From a virus: a DNA stretch of 35,315 nt. The DNA lies in IMG/VR virus record IMGVR_UViG_3300037246_001457, positions 1 through 35,315 of that record. One strand, given 5' to 3'. This document shows positions 24,373 through 30,758 of this stretch, piece by piece. A program made the position numbers and the translations under genes. The number at the start of each line of letters is the position of its first letter. Positions within the stretch are counted from its first letter, which is position 1. Under the pieces are notes generated by a model. It had not been told where the DNA came from, did not search any database, and saw nothing but the letters and a program-made list of their open reading frames with translations.

Positions 24373-24654
24373 ATGAGCGAGGAAGTAGAGATTATGAGAG
24401 CAATCCGAGAACGAGAAACCCGATTCCGAGAAATCCGCACCAATCGGGTCAGAGAATTTATTATAAAACTCTGCCACAGATATGACCTCAGATATCGAAT
24501 TGTTCAGATGTATCATGTAAGGGTCGCAGGAAGGTTCGATATCTATACAGCGAATGTTAAATTCCACGATATCAAAAATCAGAAACGTGGTCGAATTCGC
24601 AATCTTAAAACATTGATTCAAGAACTAGCAAAAGAGGTACACGGTGACAATTAA
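24373..24654 (+). CDS. Basic conserved phage protein, unknown
   Basis: 93 aa with AGGAGG before the ATG. The N-terminal helix is highly charged (MRAIRERETRFREIRTNRVR) and the core reads LRYRIVQMYHVRVAGRFDIY, then KFHDIKNQKRGRI. The pattern [YF]-x-V-RV-x-G-R-x-DIY-x-x-N-x-KFHD ... RG recurs in small phage proteins of unknown function. The high Arg content suggests nucleic-acid contact. It overlaps the next gene by 11 bases. Confidence 0.6.
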   Translation: MSEEVEIMRAIRERETRFREIRTNRVREFIIKLCHRYDLRYRIVQMYHVRVAGRFDIYTANVKFHDIKNQKRGRIRNLKTLIQELAKEVHGDN

Positions 24655-24850
24655 AATTGATTTAACCAACGAGCAGATCGAACAGCTTACTCCGTTATTC
24701 GATCTGGCAGGGGAAGAACATGAAAGCGGAAATACTGGAGTGGTTTACGGTCAGCCGATCAGGTATGATGGAGACCGGTACGCTTGCACTTTCGGATTTA
24801 TGAACCAGAAACAGCACAAATATCTGAATGAATTAAGTAAAGGTAAATAG
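24644..24850 (+). CDS. Small acidic protein, unknown (GTG start)
   Basis: 68 aa starting at GTG 24644, supported by AGAGG at 24632-24636. It begins TIKIDLTNEQIEQLTPLF, contains a Gly-rich middle and RYDGDRYACTFGFMNQKQH, and ends in a helix. Most likely a small alpha/beta domain. No motif is recognised. It sits in a tight run of small accessory genes. Confidence 0.5.
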   Translation: MTIKIDLTNEQIEQLTPLFDLAGEEHESGNTGVVYGQPIRYDGDRYACTFGFMNQKQHKYLNELSKGK

Positions 24851-24851
24851 T

Positions 24852-25058
24852 ATGAAAAGATATTCGGTTAAAGTAAAAGTTATTCGACATGACATCTTTG
24901 GATTCGATGCCGACGAGGATGAATTTGCCGACATCGTTCAAAAAATTATTGACTCATATCGTGCCGGTGGCGAGGAACTGCCCGAGGATCTGAAAAAGTA
25001 TAAAATCACCTGTGAATCGAAAGCGGAATATGTTGCAAAAAATATAGTGAGTAAATAA
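24852..25058 (+). CDS. Small acidic protein, unknown
   Basis: 68 aa starting two bases after the previous stop, with a weak AAAGG site. A strand with basic residues (KRYSVKVKVIRHDIFG) is followed by a very acidic helix (DADEDEFADIVQKIIDSY) and a C-terminal helix. Unrecognised. The next gene begins two bases after the stop. Confidence 0.5.
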   Translation: MKRYSVKVKVIRHDIFGFDADEDEFADIVQKIIDSYRAGGEELPEDLKKYKITCESKAEYVAKNIVSK

Positions 25059-25059
25059 T

Positions 25060-25416
25060 ATGTTCAAAGTACCTGAGCAGTTCAGAAAAAAAGAAGGAGT
25101 ATTTGCAACTACCGAATCTCATGGACGAACCGGAGTATTTAATTTCAGAGTTATTGGTTATGATGTTCAATGCATCGTCTCGGATGGATCGGGTTGGGAT
25201 CATGTCTCGGTTACGATCAATCGAAACCGCACTCCGACATGGGAAATAATGTGCATAGTAAAAGATTTGTTTTGGGATAAGACAGATACGATTCTCCAAT
25301 TTCATCCTGCCGAATCTGATTACGTTAATATGCATCCTCACTGTTTGCATTTATGGAGGTATCAGGCGCACGAATTACCGAAACCTCATCCGTTAATGAT
25401 CGGATATAAAAAATGA
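25060..25416 (+). CDS. DUF7694-like phage protein
   Basis: 118 aa. GWDHVSVTINRNRTPTWEIM, then IVKDLFWDKTDTILQFHP, SDYVNMHPHCLHLWRYQ and LPKPHPLMIGYK follow the pattern of a widespread phage family (I believe DUF7694) with W-x-HVSVS ... PTW-x-EM ... FW ... DYVN ... LHLWR ... LP-x-P. The function is unknown. The ribosome binding site is weak, so it is probably coupled to the gene upstream, and it overlaps the next start (ATGA). The family name is from memory. Confidence 0.68.
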   Translation: MFKVPEQFRKKEGVFATTESHGRTGVFNFRVIGYDVQCIVSDGSGWDHVSVTINRNRTPTWEIMCIVKDLFWDKTDTILQFHPAESDYVNMHPHCLHLWRYQAHELPKPHPLMIGYKK

Positions 25417-25754
25417 ACAACGAATTCAGATTAATACCGAAAGGGCATTTTGAGAACGGAGCCTATAATAATGTTGCTCCCGATAAGTTAATCGGATGGT
25501 CAGTTAAGATCGGATTTGAAATTATTGGAACAGAAAAAATTAAACTGCGGTGCGGAAAAACAATCAAGGCACCTGAAAAGGAATTCTGTTTCGTACTTAT
25601 AATTGCCTATGATTCGGGATCGAAACTCTTTACTGCATCCTTAGATCAGAGTCCGATTTTTGATATCGGAATCCCTGACAAAGCAATTATCCAATTTACC
25701 CAGGATGAAATCGTGGAAATTTACGGAGTCAATACAAACGAAACCAAAAACTAA
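25413..25754 (+). CDS. Small beta-rich accessory protein, unknown
   Basis: 113 aa, coupled to the upstream gene by ATGA. IGWSVKIGFEIIGTEKIKLR, then EFCFVLIIAYDSGSKLFTAS and a final segment (IIQFTQDEIVEIYGV) suggest a beta-barrel-like fold. No catalytic or metal motif is visible. It ends 14 bases before the next gene, with an AAGCAAGGAG site in between. Confidence 0.5.
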   Translation: MNNEFRLIPKGHFENGAYNNVAPDKLIGWSVKIGFEIIGTEKIKLRCGKTIKAPEKEFCFVLIIAYDSGSKLFTASLDQSPIFDIGIPDKAIIQFTQDEIVEIYGVNTNETKN

Positions 25755-25768
25755 GCAAGGAGATTAAT

Positions 25769-26020
25769 ATGATAAAAGGTCAACACAGTCGCAAAGCACG
25801 ATCGGTCTGCCAGTATTCAATGACCGGTCAGCTGATTAAAAAACATTTTTCAATGTCGTTAGCCAGTCATTCACTCGGTAAGGACAACTCGCAGATCAAT
25901 AACATTTCTCAGAATCTTATTGGCTATACTTTATCGGCTGATGGATTCATTTGGTTCGATCAACTGCAGGATGATCCGGTGTATGCGAATACTGAACGAT
26001 TTGTTAACCATAAAATTTAA
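25769..26020 (+). CDS. Single NUMOD-like DNA-binding module, no nuclease
   Basis: 83 aa with AAGCAAGGAG at 25753-25762. The sequence VCQYSMTGQLIKKHFSMSLA, SHSLGKDNSQINNISQNL and SADGFIWFDQL follows the NUMOD1 plan: V-x-QY-x-x-x-G-x-x-I ... S-x-x-x-A-x-x-x-LG ... I ... GF-x-W. Such modules normally accompany HNH or GIY-YIG homing endonucleases and bind DNA through a helix-turn-helix-like part. No nuclease motif is present here. The next gene has three similar modules. It may be a free-standing DNA-binding protein or the remnant of a homing enzyme. Confidence 0.58.
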   Translation: MIKGQHSRKARSVCQYSMTGQLIKKHFSMSLASHSLGKDNSQINNISQNLIGYTLSADGFIWFDQLQDDPVYANTERFVNHKI

Positions 26021-26032
26021 TCAGGGGATAAA

Positions 26033-26665
26033 ATGGGATATGAAAAAGTAAGGACAGCAGTATATGATAAGGACGGTGATTTTATGTTTTGTTTTGAAAG
26101 CATGACCGAAGCATCAAAGAAAATGGATGTTGAAATATCAAATATAAGTATGTGCTTTAAGTTGGGAATTCGATTGGAAGGGAATTACTATATCAAGATT
26201 AATAACTGGTCTGAAATTCCAACAAATATTCCAATTAAGAAGTATCGGCAGGGTGGCAAGGCAGTAATCATATATAAAAGACCTCGGACGATCTGGAAGG
26301 TTTCCTGCTCATTAAAGGAAGCCTCAGATATGGTCGGGGCATCAATAACATCGATCCGAACTCATATTCATAAAAAACAATGGCACGAACGAACAAATTC
26401 ATTTTTCGAATTCGCTGACCCTGACGATCTGATAAACCGGATGCATAAATTCGCACCGAACTATATTCCTTCAACTACTCGAAATAATAAAAGTCGAGTA
26501 CGAGCAACGAATGGTAATTTTAGTAAAGAGTATGATTCGATTTCGGACTGCGCTCGTGATCTGAAAATAAATCGTATTGGAATTATTCATGTGCTGAAAG
26601 GCAGACAACCGAAAGCGGGAGGATATGAGATTGTTAATGTTTTAAAAGGGGAAGGGGCAATATAG
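26033..26665 (+). CDS. Three tandem NUMOD-like modules, no nuclease domain
   Basis: 210 aa with an AGGGGA site. Three repeats of about 50-70 residues are visible. Repeat 1 (about 5-58) has VYDKDGDFMFCFESMTEAS and ends in YYIKI. Repeat 2 (about 76-128) has IYKRPRTIWKVSCSLKEAS and ends in FFEFA. Repeat 3 (about 152-203) has ATNGNFSKEYDSISDCARDL and ends in GYEIV. Each has the strand, S-x-x-[ED]-[AC]-[SA] helix and I-x-x-[HC] helix order of NUMOD1-type DNA-binding repeats. No HNH or GIY-YIG residues are seen. It ends the rightward early cluster and faces the leftward partition operon. Confidence 0.58.
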   Translation: MGYEKVRTAVYDKDGDFMFCFESMTEASKKMDVEISNISMCFKLGIRLEGNYYIKINNWSEIPTNIPIKKYRQGGKAVIIYKRPRTIWKVSCSLKEASDMVGASITSIRTHIHKKQWHERTNSFFEFADPDDLINRMHKFAPNYIPSTTRNNKSRVRATNGNFSKEYDSISDCARDLKINRIGIIHVLKGRQPKAGGYEIVNVLKGEGAI

Positions 26666-26727
26666 TAAAATCGGCTGAAATGACAATAAATAAAATAACA
26701 TGGATCGCTTAGTTTACATAATCTTTA

Positions 26728-26979
26728 TTATGCGCTGTTACCAATCTTCTTAAAACGTTCATATCCGAGCAGGCTTTTTGGGTCCTGCTCGGATGATATT
26801 TTTCCTCTTCTTACCAGACCTCGTAAAATGTTCAATGAATTATGACCGCAGATTCGAGCCGGTATATCTTCAGCTGTAAACCATGCACCGGCATTGATAA
26901 AATTCTCAACATAATTCGAAACTATTTCACTCGATTTAGATATTTTTTTTCTTTGCACGAGTTTTTCTTGTGTCCTCAA
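26728..26979 (-). CDS. Small winged-helix-like protein at the end of the partition operon
   Basis: 83 aa if started at TTG 26979; a GTG at about 26958 is another possibility, and neither has a strong ribosome binding site. The last 60 residues (FINAGAWFTAEDIPARICGH, SLNILRGLVRRGKISSEQD) resemble a helix-turn-helix with a wing (GA-x-[FW]-T-x-x-DI ... N-x-LR-x-LV-x-RG-x-I). It overlaps the preceding gene by 44 bases and is the last gene of the leftward operon. Probably DNA-binding. Only a small CATAAT/ATTATG hairpin lies in the 62-base convergent gap downstream. Confidence 0.5.
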   Translation of the reverse strand: MRTQEKLVQRKKISKSSEIVSNYVENFINAGAWFTAEDIPARICGHNSLNILRGLVRRGKISSEQDPKSLLGYERFKKIGNSA

Positions 26980-27319
26980 TTTCTTTTATAACCTGATTGA
27001 GTTTTATGGCAATTGCGCTGACTTCTTCACGCACATTATTTTGACGCTTTAACATACCATCAATTCGTTTTCGTTGAAGTCCCAAGTCCTCGATCATTTC
27101 GAACACCAATTCTTTGCCTGCTTCAATATCGTTCGGGTCGAGTTCATCAAACTTCCTTCCCATCTGGGTCAACTTCAACGAAATAAAATCAGGAGCAAGC
27201 GCCTCGAATACGACGCGTTTTAATATTTCTGCCGGTGTTCTTTTTTCATGTATTGCAATATCCACAAGTAATTCGTTTACGATTTCGGGAAGGTGCAATT
27301 TCAGAACATGTTTTTCCAT
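26936..27319 (-). CDS. Ribbon-helix-helix protein with coiled-coil tail
   Basis: 127 aa from the ATG at 27319, which has AGGAG about 8 bases upstream; a TTG at 27325 is less suited. The N-terminus HVLKLHLPEIVNELLVDIAI then HEKRTPAEILKRVVFEAL has the strand-helix-helix order of RHH proteins. The rest is a long helical region (KELVFEMIEDLGLQRKRID, VSAIAIKLNQVIKEIEDT) predicted to be coiled coil, ending in KKKN. RHH proteins often serve as centromere-binding or autoregulatory partners of ParA, and this gene is four genes downstream of parA in the same operon. Confidence 0.55.
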   Translation of the reverse strand: MEKHVLKLHLPEIVNELLVDIAIHEKRTPAEILKRVVFEALAPDFISLKLTQMGRKFDELDPNDIEAGKELVFEMIEDLGLQRKRIDGMLKRQNNVREEVSAIAIKLNQVIKEIEDTRKTRAKKKNI

Positions 27320-27330
27320 TATCAACTCTC

Positions 27331-27537
27331 CTATTCTCTGATATCTTCCTGCGCTTTCAACTGCCTCAGAGCCTTTGAAACCGTTCGCTTATCTATTGAA
27401 TCAATGTAATATTTTAAGGCTATATAGTACTGATCCTGTAACTTATTACGCTGATAATTTGCCAACGCTTTTATGACTCTCTCCTGCTGACTGTCAATCC
27501 GCAGAGTCTTGTTTTTAAGGTTCGCTGACTTACTCAT
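27331..27537 (-). CDS. Small basic helical protein, unknown
   Basis: 68 aa with an AAGGA site upstream of the ATG. Mostly helical and basic: KNKTLRIDSQQERVIKALAN, QYYIALKYYIDSID and TVSKALRQLKAQEDI. The first part could be a short RHH (strand TLRID, helix QERVIKALANYQ, second helix) but the pattern is not clear. It sits between the unknown 103-aa gene and the RHH gene of the partition operon. Probably DNA-associated, with low certainty. Confidence 0.5.
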   Translation of the reverse strand: MSKSANLKNKTLRIDSQQERVIKALANYQRNKLQDQYYIALKYYIDSIDKRTVSKALRQLKAQEDIRE

Positions 27538-27559
27538 TTGTAATTCCTTTTTTTGTTAA

Positions 27560-27871
27560 TTAATTACTTGGAAATAATTTGCTTCCAGATTTTCTTCCTC
27601 GCTTTTCAGTTTTCGGAGGTATATACATTTTCCTCGCTTCCTTAATATGCGTAGAGGTCTGAGCTTTAATGTTCTCGTCTAATAACTCGTTAATGTAATC
27701 TTTGAAATGTACCCTGTAATAATACGCAAGTGCTTTTGTATCGTTAAGGGTTGATTTTTCAACGAAGGCAGTAAATGCCACAAGTTCAGCGTCCGGAGAC
27801 ATTCTATCAGCCAATGTTACAGCAGTTTTACGATCTCTGATTGCATCGATATCTTTTTTAGTTCTTTCCAT
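27560..27871 (-). CDS. Small protein directly downstream of parA
   Basis: 103 aa. The GGAGG ribosome binding site lies within the last codons of parA, so the two are coupled. The sequence is charged and helical (KKDIDAIRDRKTAVTLADRM, NDTKALAYYYRVHFKDYINE) with a basic tail (KTEKRGRKSGSKLF). In partition loci the gene after parA usually encodes the DNA-binding adaptor. This protein has no ParB motif, and whether it plays that role is unknown. Unrecognised by family. Confidence 0.5.
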   Translation of the reverse strand: MERTKKDIDAIRDRKTAVTLADRMSPDAELVAFTAFVEKSTLNDTKALAYYYRVHFKDYINELLDENIKAQTSTHIKEARKMYIPPKTEKRGRKSGSKLFPSN

Positions 27872-27873
27872 TT

Positions 27874-28635
27874 TTATACCTCCAACTTTTTTAATATTTC
27901 GACTGTTAATTTTTCGTAATCCTCTGCGCCTGTCGACTTCGGTTTGTAATCAAAGATCGATTGTCGTTTGGCAGGTGCTTCGGCAACTGAAACGTTGTCC
28001 CGAATAAATGCCTCCAGCAAGGCATCCTTATAGTCCTCCTGTAATATCGTGCGGATATTTCGAGCAAGGTTCAGCCTGAGATCGACACGATTCAAAAATA
28101 TCCCGAGGATGTTAAGATCGGGGTTCAATTCTTTTTTAACGAGTTTAAGCATCCTTAACAATGAATCCAATCCATCGAGCGGAAGAATCTCAGGGCTTAA
28201 AGGAACTAATATATGTTCAGCATAACACAAGGCATTGATTGTCAATAGTCCTAAATTCGGAGGGCAATCTAAAATGATATACTCGAATTTAGGATCAAGT
28301 CCCATAAACAGCCGGCTTAAAATCGTTTCTCGTTTGAATTGCGTTCCTGCTTCAAACTCAAAATTACTCAGCTCTAAGTTAGAAGTGATTATATATAAAT
28401 TTCCGTGATCTGGAACTGCTTCCCAAAACATTTTACTCGTTTTGAAAATGTCGTAAATTGATTTGTGTTTTATACCTCCTTCCCATTTGAATGATTTAGT
28501 TAAGTGAGCTTGCGGATCGGTATCAATTAACAGAACTTCTTTCCCCTGCCCTGCCAGATATGAGCCGATATTAACAACCGAGGTTGTTTTTCCCACACCT
28601 CCTTTGTGATTCGCAACTGCGATTATTTCAGCCAT
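27874..28635 (-). CDS. parA: ParA/Soj-type partition ATPase
   Basis: 253 aa with AAGCAAGGAG at 28645-28654. The deviant Walker A is NHKGGVGKTTS with KGGVGKTT at 11-18, LLIDTDPQAH at 35-44 is the next switch motif, and Walker B YIILDCPPNLG is at 119-129 with D123. The length and lack of an N-terminal HTH match the short ParA (Soj/type Ib) class. It would form ATP-dependent gradients on nucleoid DNA to position the replicon. The two genes upstream encode ParB-like paralogs and those downstream are small DNA-binding candidates. A phage-borne parA suggests plasmid-like maintenance. Confidence 0.92.
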   Translation of the reverse strand: MAEIIAVANHKGGVGKTTSVVNIGSYLAGQGKEVLLIDTDPQAHLTKSFKWEGGIKHKSIYDIFKTSKMFWEAVPDHGNLYIITSNLELSNFEFEAGTQFKRETILSRLFMGLDPKFEYIILDCPPNLGLLTINALCYAEHILVPLSPEILPLDGLDSLLRMLKLVKKELNPDLNILGIFLNRVDLRLNLARNIRTILQEDYKDALLEAFIRDNVSVAEAPAKRQSIFDYKPKSTGAEDYEKLTVEILKKLEV

Positions 28636-28665
28636 TATTTATAACTCCTTGCTTTTTGAGTGAAA

Positions 28666-29460
28666 TCAAACACCATATGGATGTTCAAGTTGATTCGGTA
28701 TATCGACTGCCCGAAGATCGGTGTCAGAATAGTATAAGTTCCATGCATGAAAGACCAATTTAATTAATGGATAGTATTCGAGTTTATATACCTGATTGTG
28801 AGAGGTATATGTTAATTTCTTTTTAACTGCTTTCAATGTATTCAGGCATTTCGTTTCTTCACCGAGTAATATTCCCCTGAAAAATAGAGTAGCCTGCTCC
28901 TCGTGTTTCTGACCGAGTATGTAAAACATAAATGCAAGCTGAGTGAATCCTATTGCTTTCGAGTGCTTTCGTAATAATTCAGCAAACTTGACAGCTTTAT
29001 TTAATTTGCGTTTCGGAATCTTCTGATAATATGCGTAATAGATTTCGTTTTTTATTCTGTTCTGAGAAACGAGGGATTGAAATTTGTACTTATATAGTTG
29101 TTTGATAAGTGGCGCGTAGATATGTGCGTCCTTCACTCCTTCAATATAAAGGGCATCGAATAACGATCTGGCTTTCCCTGAGTTCGGAGTCGAAAAGGCA
29201 AGATCATCTACTCCGTATGAGACGAGCGTCGGGAATTCGTTCTCTGATTTGATGCAAGCCTGAATCCTTTTATACCCATCGACTAGAAATCCTTTAGATG
29301 TGAATTTTATTGTCTCTCCGTTCAGCAACCAGTTTGACGCTCTCATATCTTTGGCGAGAACATCGATAACAACTTCCGAATTACGATGAACATAATATTT
29401 TTCTTCCTTTATTATTTCCCTGGCTAACCTCGGCGTTATGATTACGATTTCACATTTCAT
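28666..29460 (-). CDS. ParB-like protein 2 (DGYKR variant)
   Basis: 264 aa. IKFTSKGFLVDGYKRIQACI contains DGYKR at 61-65 in the place of the DGQHR of its paralog. Hydrophobic and helical segments follow (LIKQLYKYKFQSLVSQNRI), and the end LIKLVFHAWNLYYSDT ... IPNQLEHPYG matches the paralog's end (VKAFFHTWN ... PNGLESPLV). The fold is thus a ParB/sulfiredoxin-like N-domain with a shared alpha-helical C-domain. The H-to-K change in the nucleotide-binding motif may change or abolish CTP or nuclease chemistry. It overlaps the upstream gene by 4 bases and uses a GAGG site inside it. Confidence 0.62.
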   Translation of the reverse strand: MKCEIVIITPRLAREIIKEEKYYVHRNSEVVIDVLAKDMRASNWLLNGETIKFTSKGFLVDGYKRIQACIKSENEFPTLVSYGVDDLAFSTPNSGKARSLFDALYIEGVKDAHIYAPLIKQLYKYKFQSLVSQNRIKNEIYYAYYQKIPKRKLNKAVKFAELLRKHSKAIGFTQLAFMFYILGQKHEEQATLFFRGILLGEETKCLNTLKAVKKKLTYTSHNQVYKLEYYPLIKLVFHAWNLYYSDTDLRAVDIPNQLEHPYGV

Positions 29461-30332
29461 TTTTGACCTCGTCGTTTTTTAGGAACCAATGGCGATTCAA
29501 GACCGTTCGGCACAGCAAAAGTATGCGGTCTGACTTTCTCGATATTCATATTCCAAGTATGGAAAAATGCCTTAACAACTAATCCCCTGCCGATTTTATA
29601 GTTCTCGTTTTTCAGTTTGATAAAAAACTGACGAGCTTTCAAAATCGGGTCTCCTTTTTCGAGACCATATCCTTCGTAGAATTTCGTAAAGAAATCCTGC
29701 GCACTCTGAAGATCGAGTTTTTTCAATTCGGAATAAACGAATGTTCCGATCCCTGCTCCGACGATTCCATTTTCACGCTGAAGATTCGTAACGAATTTCA
29801 GATCGACGAGCAGATCGTCAAGGTCGAGAGTCTTCATATACTTAATTAAATTGATCGGGTTAACATAATATATCTTGCCGGTCTTCCGGAAATCTTTCGA
29901 GAACTGGTAAAGATATTTGTGTTTAATGATCGTAGCCATATTTGTATATTCTTTGACATTGAGTATTCTGAGAACCTCGTCAAAATTCCTTGACTTATAA
30001 TCATCGATTGTAACGAATACCTCAGGTTCTAAACCTCGGACGGTTAATAGTTTTCTGCTTAGACCTGATAAACTGATCCCGAGTAACCGGTGCTGTCCAT
30101 CGATCAGGGTATCGTTCTTATCGAACTTAATCGGATTGCCATCTTCAATAAAATTGTCGGACTTCAATAACTCAGCGAAATACTCTCCCCTCCTCTGAGA
30201 AAGTTTCCTATTGTTAAGATTATGTTCGATCAGGACTTCGTCAGCTTTCGGGCGGGTGAATGTTTCGAAGTTGATCCTGATACCTTTCCAGAGTATCGAC
30301 TTCTTGTACTTGTTTAAATCTTGTAACTGCAT
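29457..30332 (-). CDS. ParB-like protein 1 (DGQHR motif), first gene of the partition operon
   Basis: 291 aa with TAGCAAGGAG at 30341-30350. Residues about 25-95 carry GNPIKFDKNDTLIDGQHRLL with DGQHR at 78-82, the hallmark of the ParB/sulfiredoxin-like N-terminal domain in the form common in phages and mobile elements. Residues 100-270 are helical, ending FFHTWNMNIEKV, PNGLESPLVPKK and a basic tail. It has no typical ParB HTH that I can see. It is paralogous to the next gene. It leads the operon with parA, so a partition-adaptor role is plausible, although a nuclease or defence-type role is possible. Confidence 0.68.
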   Translation of the reverse strand: MQLQDLNKYKKSILWKGIRINFETFTRPKADEVLIEHNLNNRKLSQRRGEYFAELLKSDNFIEDGNPIKFDKNDTLIDGQHRLLGISLSGLSRKLLTVRGLEPEVFVTIDDYKSRNFDEVLRILNVKEYTNMATIIKHKYLYQFSKDFRKTGKIYYVNPINLIKYMKTLDLDDLLVDLKFVTNLQRENGIVGAGIGTFVYSELKKLDLQSAQDFFTKFYEGYGLEKGDPILKARQFFIKLKNENYKIGRGLVVKAFFHTWNMNIEKVRPHTFAVPNGLESPLVPKKRRGQK

Positions 30333-30406
30333 AAGACGGACTCCTTGCTAGTGAATAAATAAGTAATTAAGATAAATATGTTCTTTTTGATAATGCTTTT
30401 GTGCCA

Positions 30407-30441
30407 CGATAATTCTAATTAATATACTTTATGAATTATCG
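30407..30441. repeat. Perfect 9-bp inverted repeat upstream of the partition operon
   Basis: CGATAATTC at 30407-30415 and GAATTATCG at 30433-30441 are exact reverse complements separated by 17 bp, so the half-site centres are 26 bp apart. The pair lies 75 bp before the ParB-like start and is a candidate operator or centromere half-site pair. AATTATCG recurs once more at about 30583. Confidence 0.6.
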
Positions 30442-30451
30442 AATAAAATAA

Positions 30452-30475
30452 TAATATAAATAATATAAATAATAT
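30452..30475. repeat. TAATATAAA tandem repeat (2.7 copies)
   Basis: TAATATAAA at 30452-30460 and 30461-30469, then TAATAT at 30470-30475. The stretch is pure A/T and adjoins the inverted repeat, so it could be an easily melted segment or a binding array. Confidence 0.6.
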
Positions 30476-30598
30476 TTCGATTCCAGTCAATATTTTAATT
30501 GCAATTATTGTGCTGATAACTTATTTTGCTCTGACTTAAATCGGATATGAAAATGCAGGTAAGGAATAATAAACTAAATAGTAATTATCGGAATGAAA

Positions 30599-30622
30599 AA
30601 AGCCCGACGTAAATCGGGCTTT
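30599..30622 (-). terminator. Bidirectional hairpin terminator, best in leftward direction
   Basis: AAAGCCCGA (30599-30607) pairs with TCGGGCTTT (30614-30622) around a 6-base loop. Read leftward the stem is followed by six T residues; read rightward only by TTTCTT. It separates transcription of the initiator side from that of the partition side. Confidence 0.8.
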
Positions 30623-30716
30623 CTTGACTTGACTCAAAAGTTATTGAGACTGTCACTAACATGGCTCTCAATATAGCTTCCCTTTTATCTCTTGTCAAGG
30701 AAATTCTACAAAAAAA

Positions 30717-30740
30717 TATTATTCAATAATACGAATAATA
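30717..30740. promoter_or_regulatory. 8-bp inverted repeat just before the initiator gene
   Basis: TATTATTC (30717-30724) and GAATAATA (30733-30740) are exact reverse complements with an 8-bp spacer. The left arm coincides with a possible -10 box (TATTAT). It lies 18 bp before the start codon, so it is a candidate autoregulatory operator. Confidence 0.5.
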
Positions 30741-30758
30741 CTAAGACAGGGGCTCAAA

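Larger units (their letters stand above)
30333..30758. other. Non-coding divergent regulatory region (426 bp)
   Basis: No credible gene lies between the leftward ParB-like gene and the rightward initiator gene. It is very AT-rich at 30350-30500. It holds the TAGCAAGGAG site of the left gene, a 9-bp inverted repeat, a 9-bp tandem repeat, a bidirectional hairpin terminator and an 8-bp inverted repeat before the initiator gene, listed separately. TTGTCA at 30692-30697 and TATTAT at 30717-30722 (19-base spacing) could be a rightward promoter. Promoters for both directions must lie here. Confidence 0.7.

Noticed and set aside
26715-26730. CATAAT-CTTT-ATTATG hairpin in the convergent gap.
   Set aside because: A 6-bp AT-only stem without a following T tract is too weak to call a terminator.
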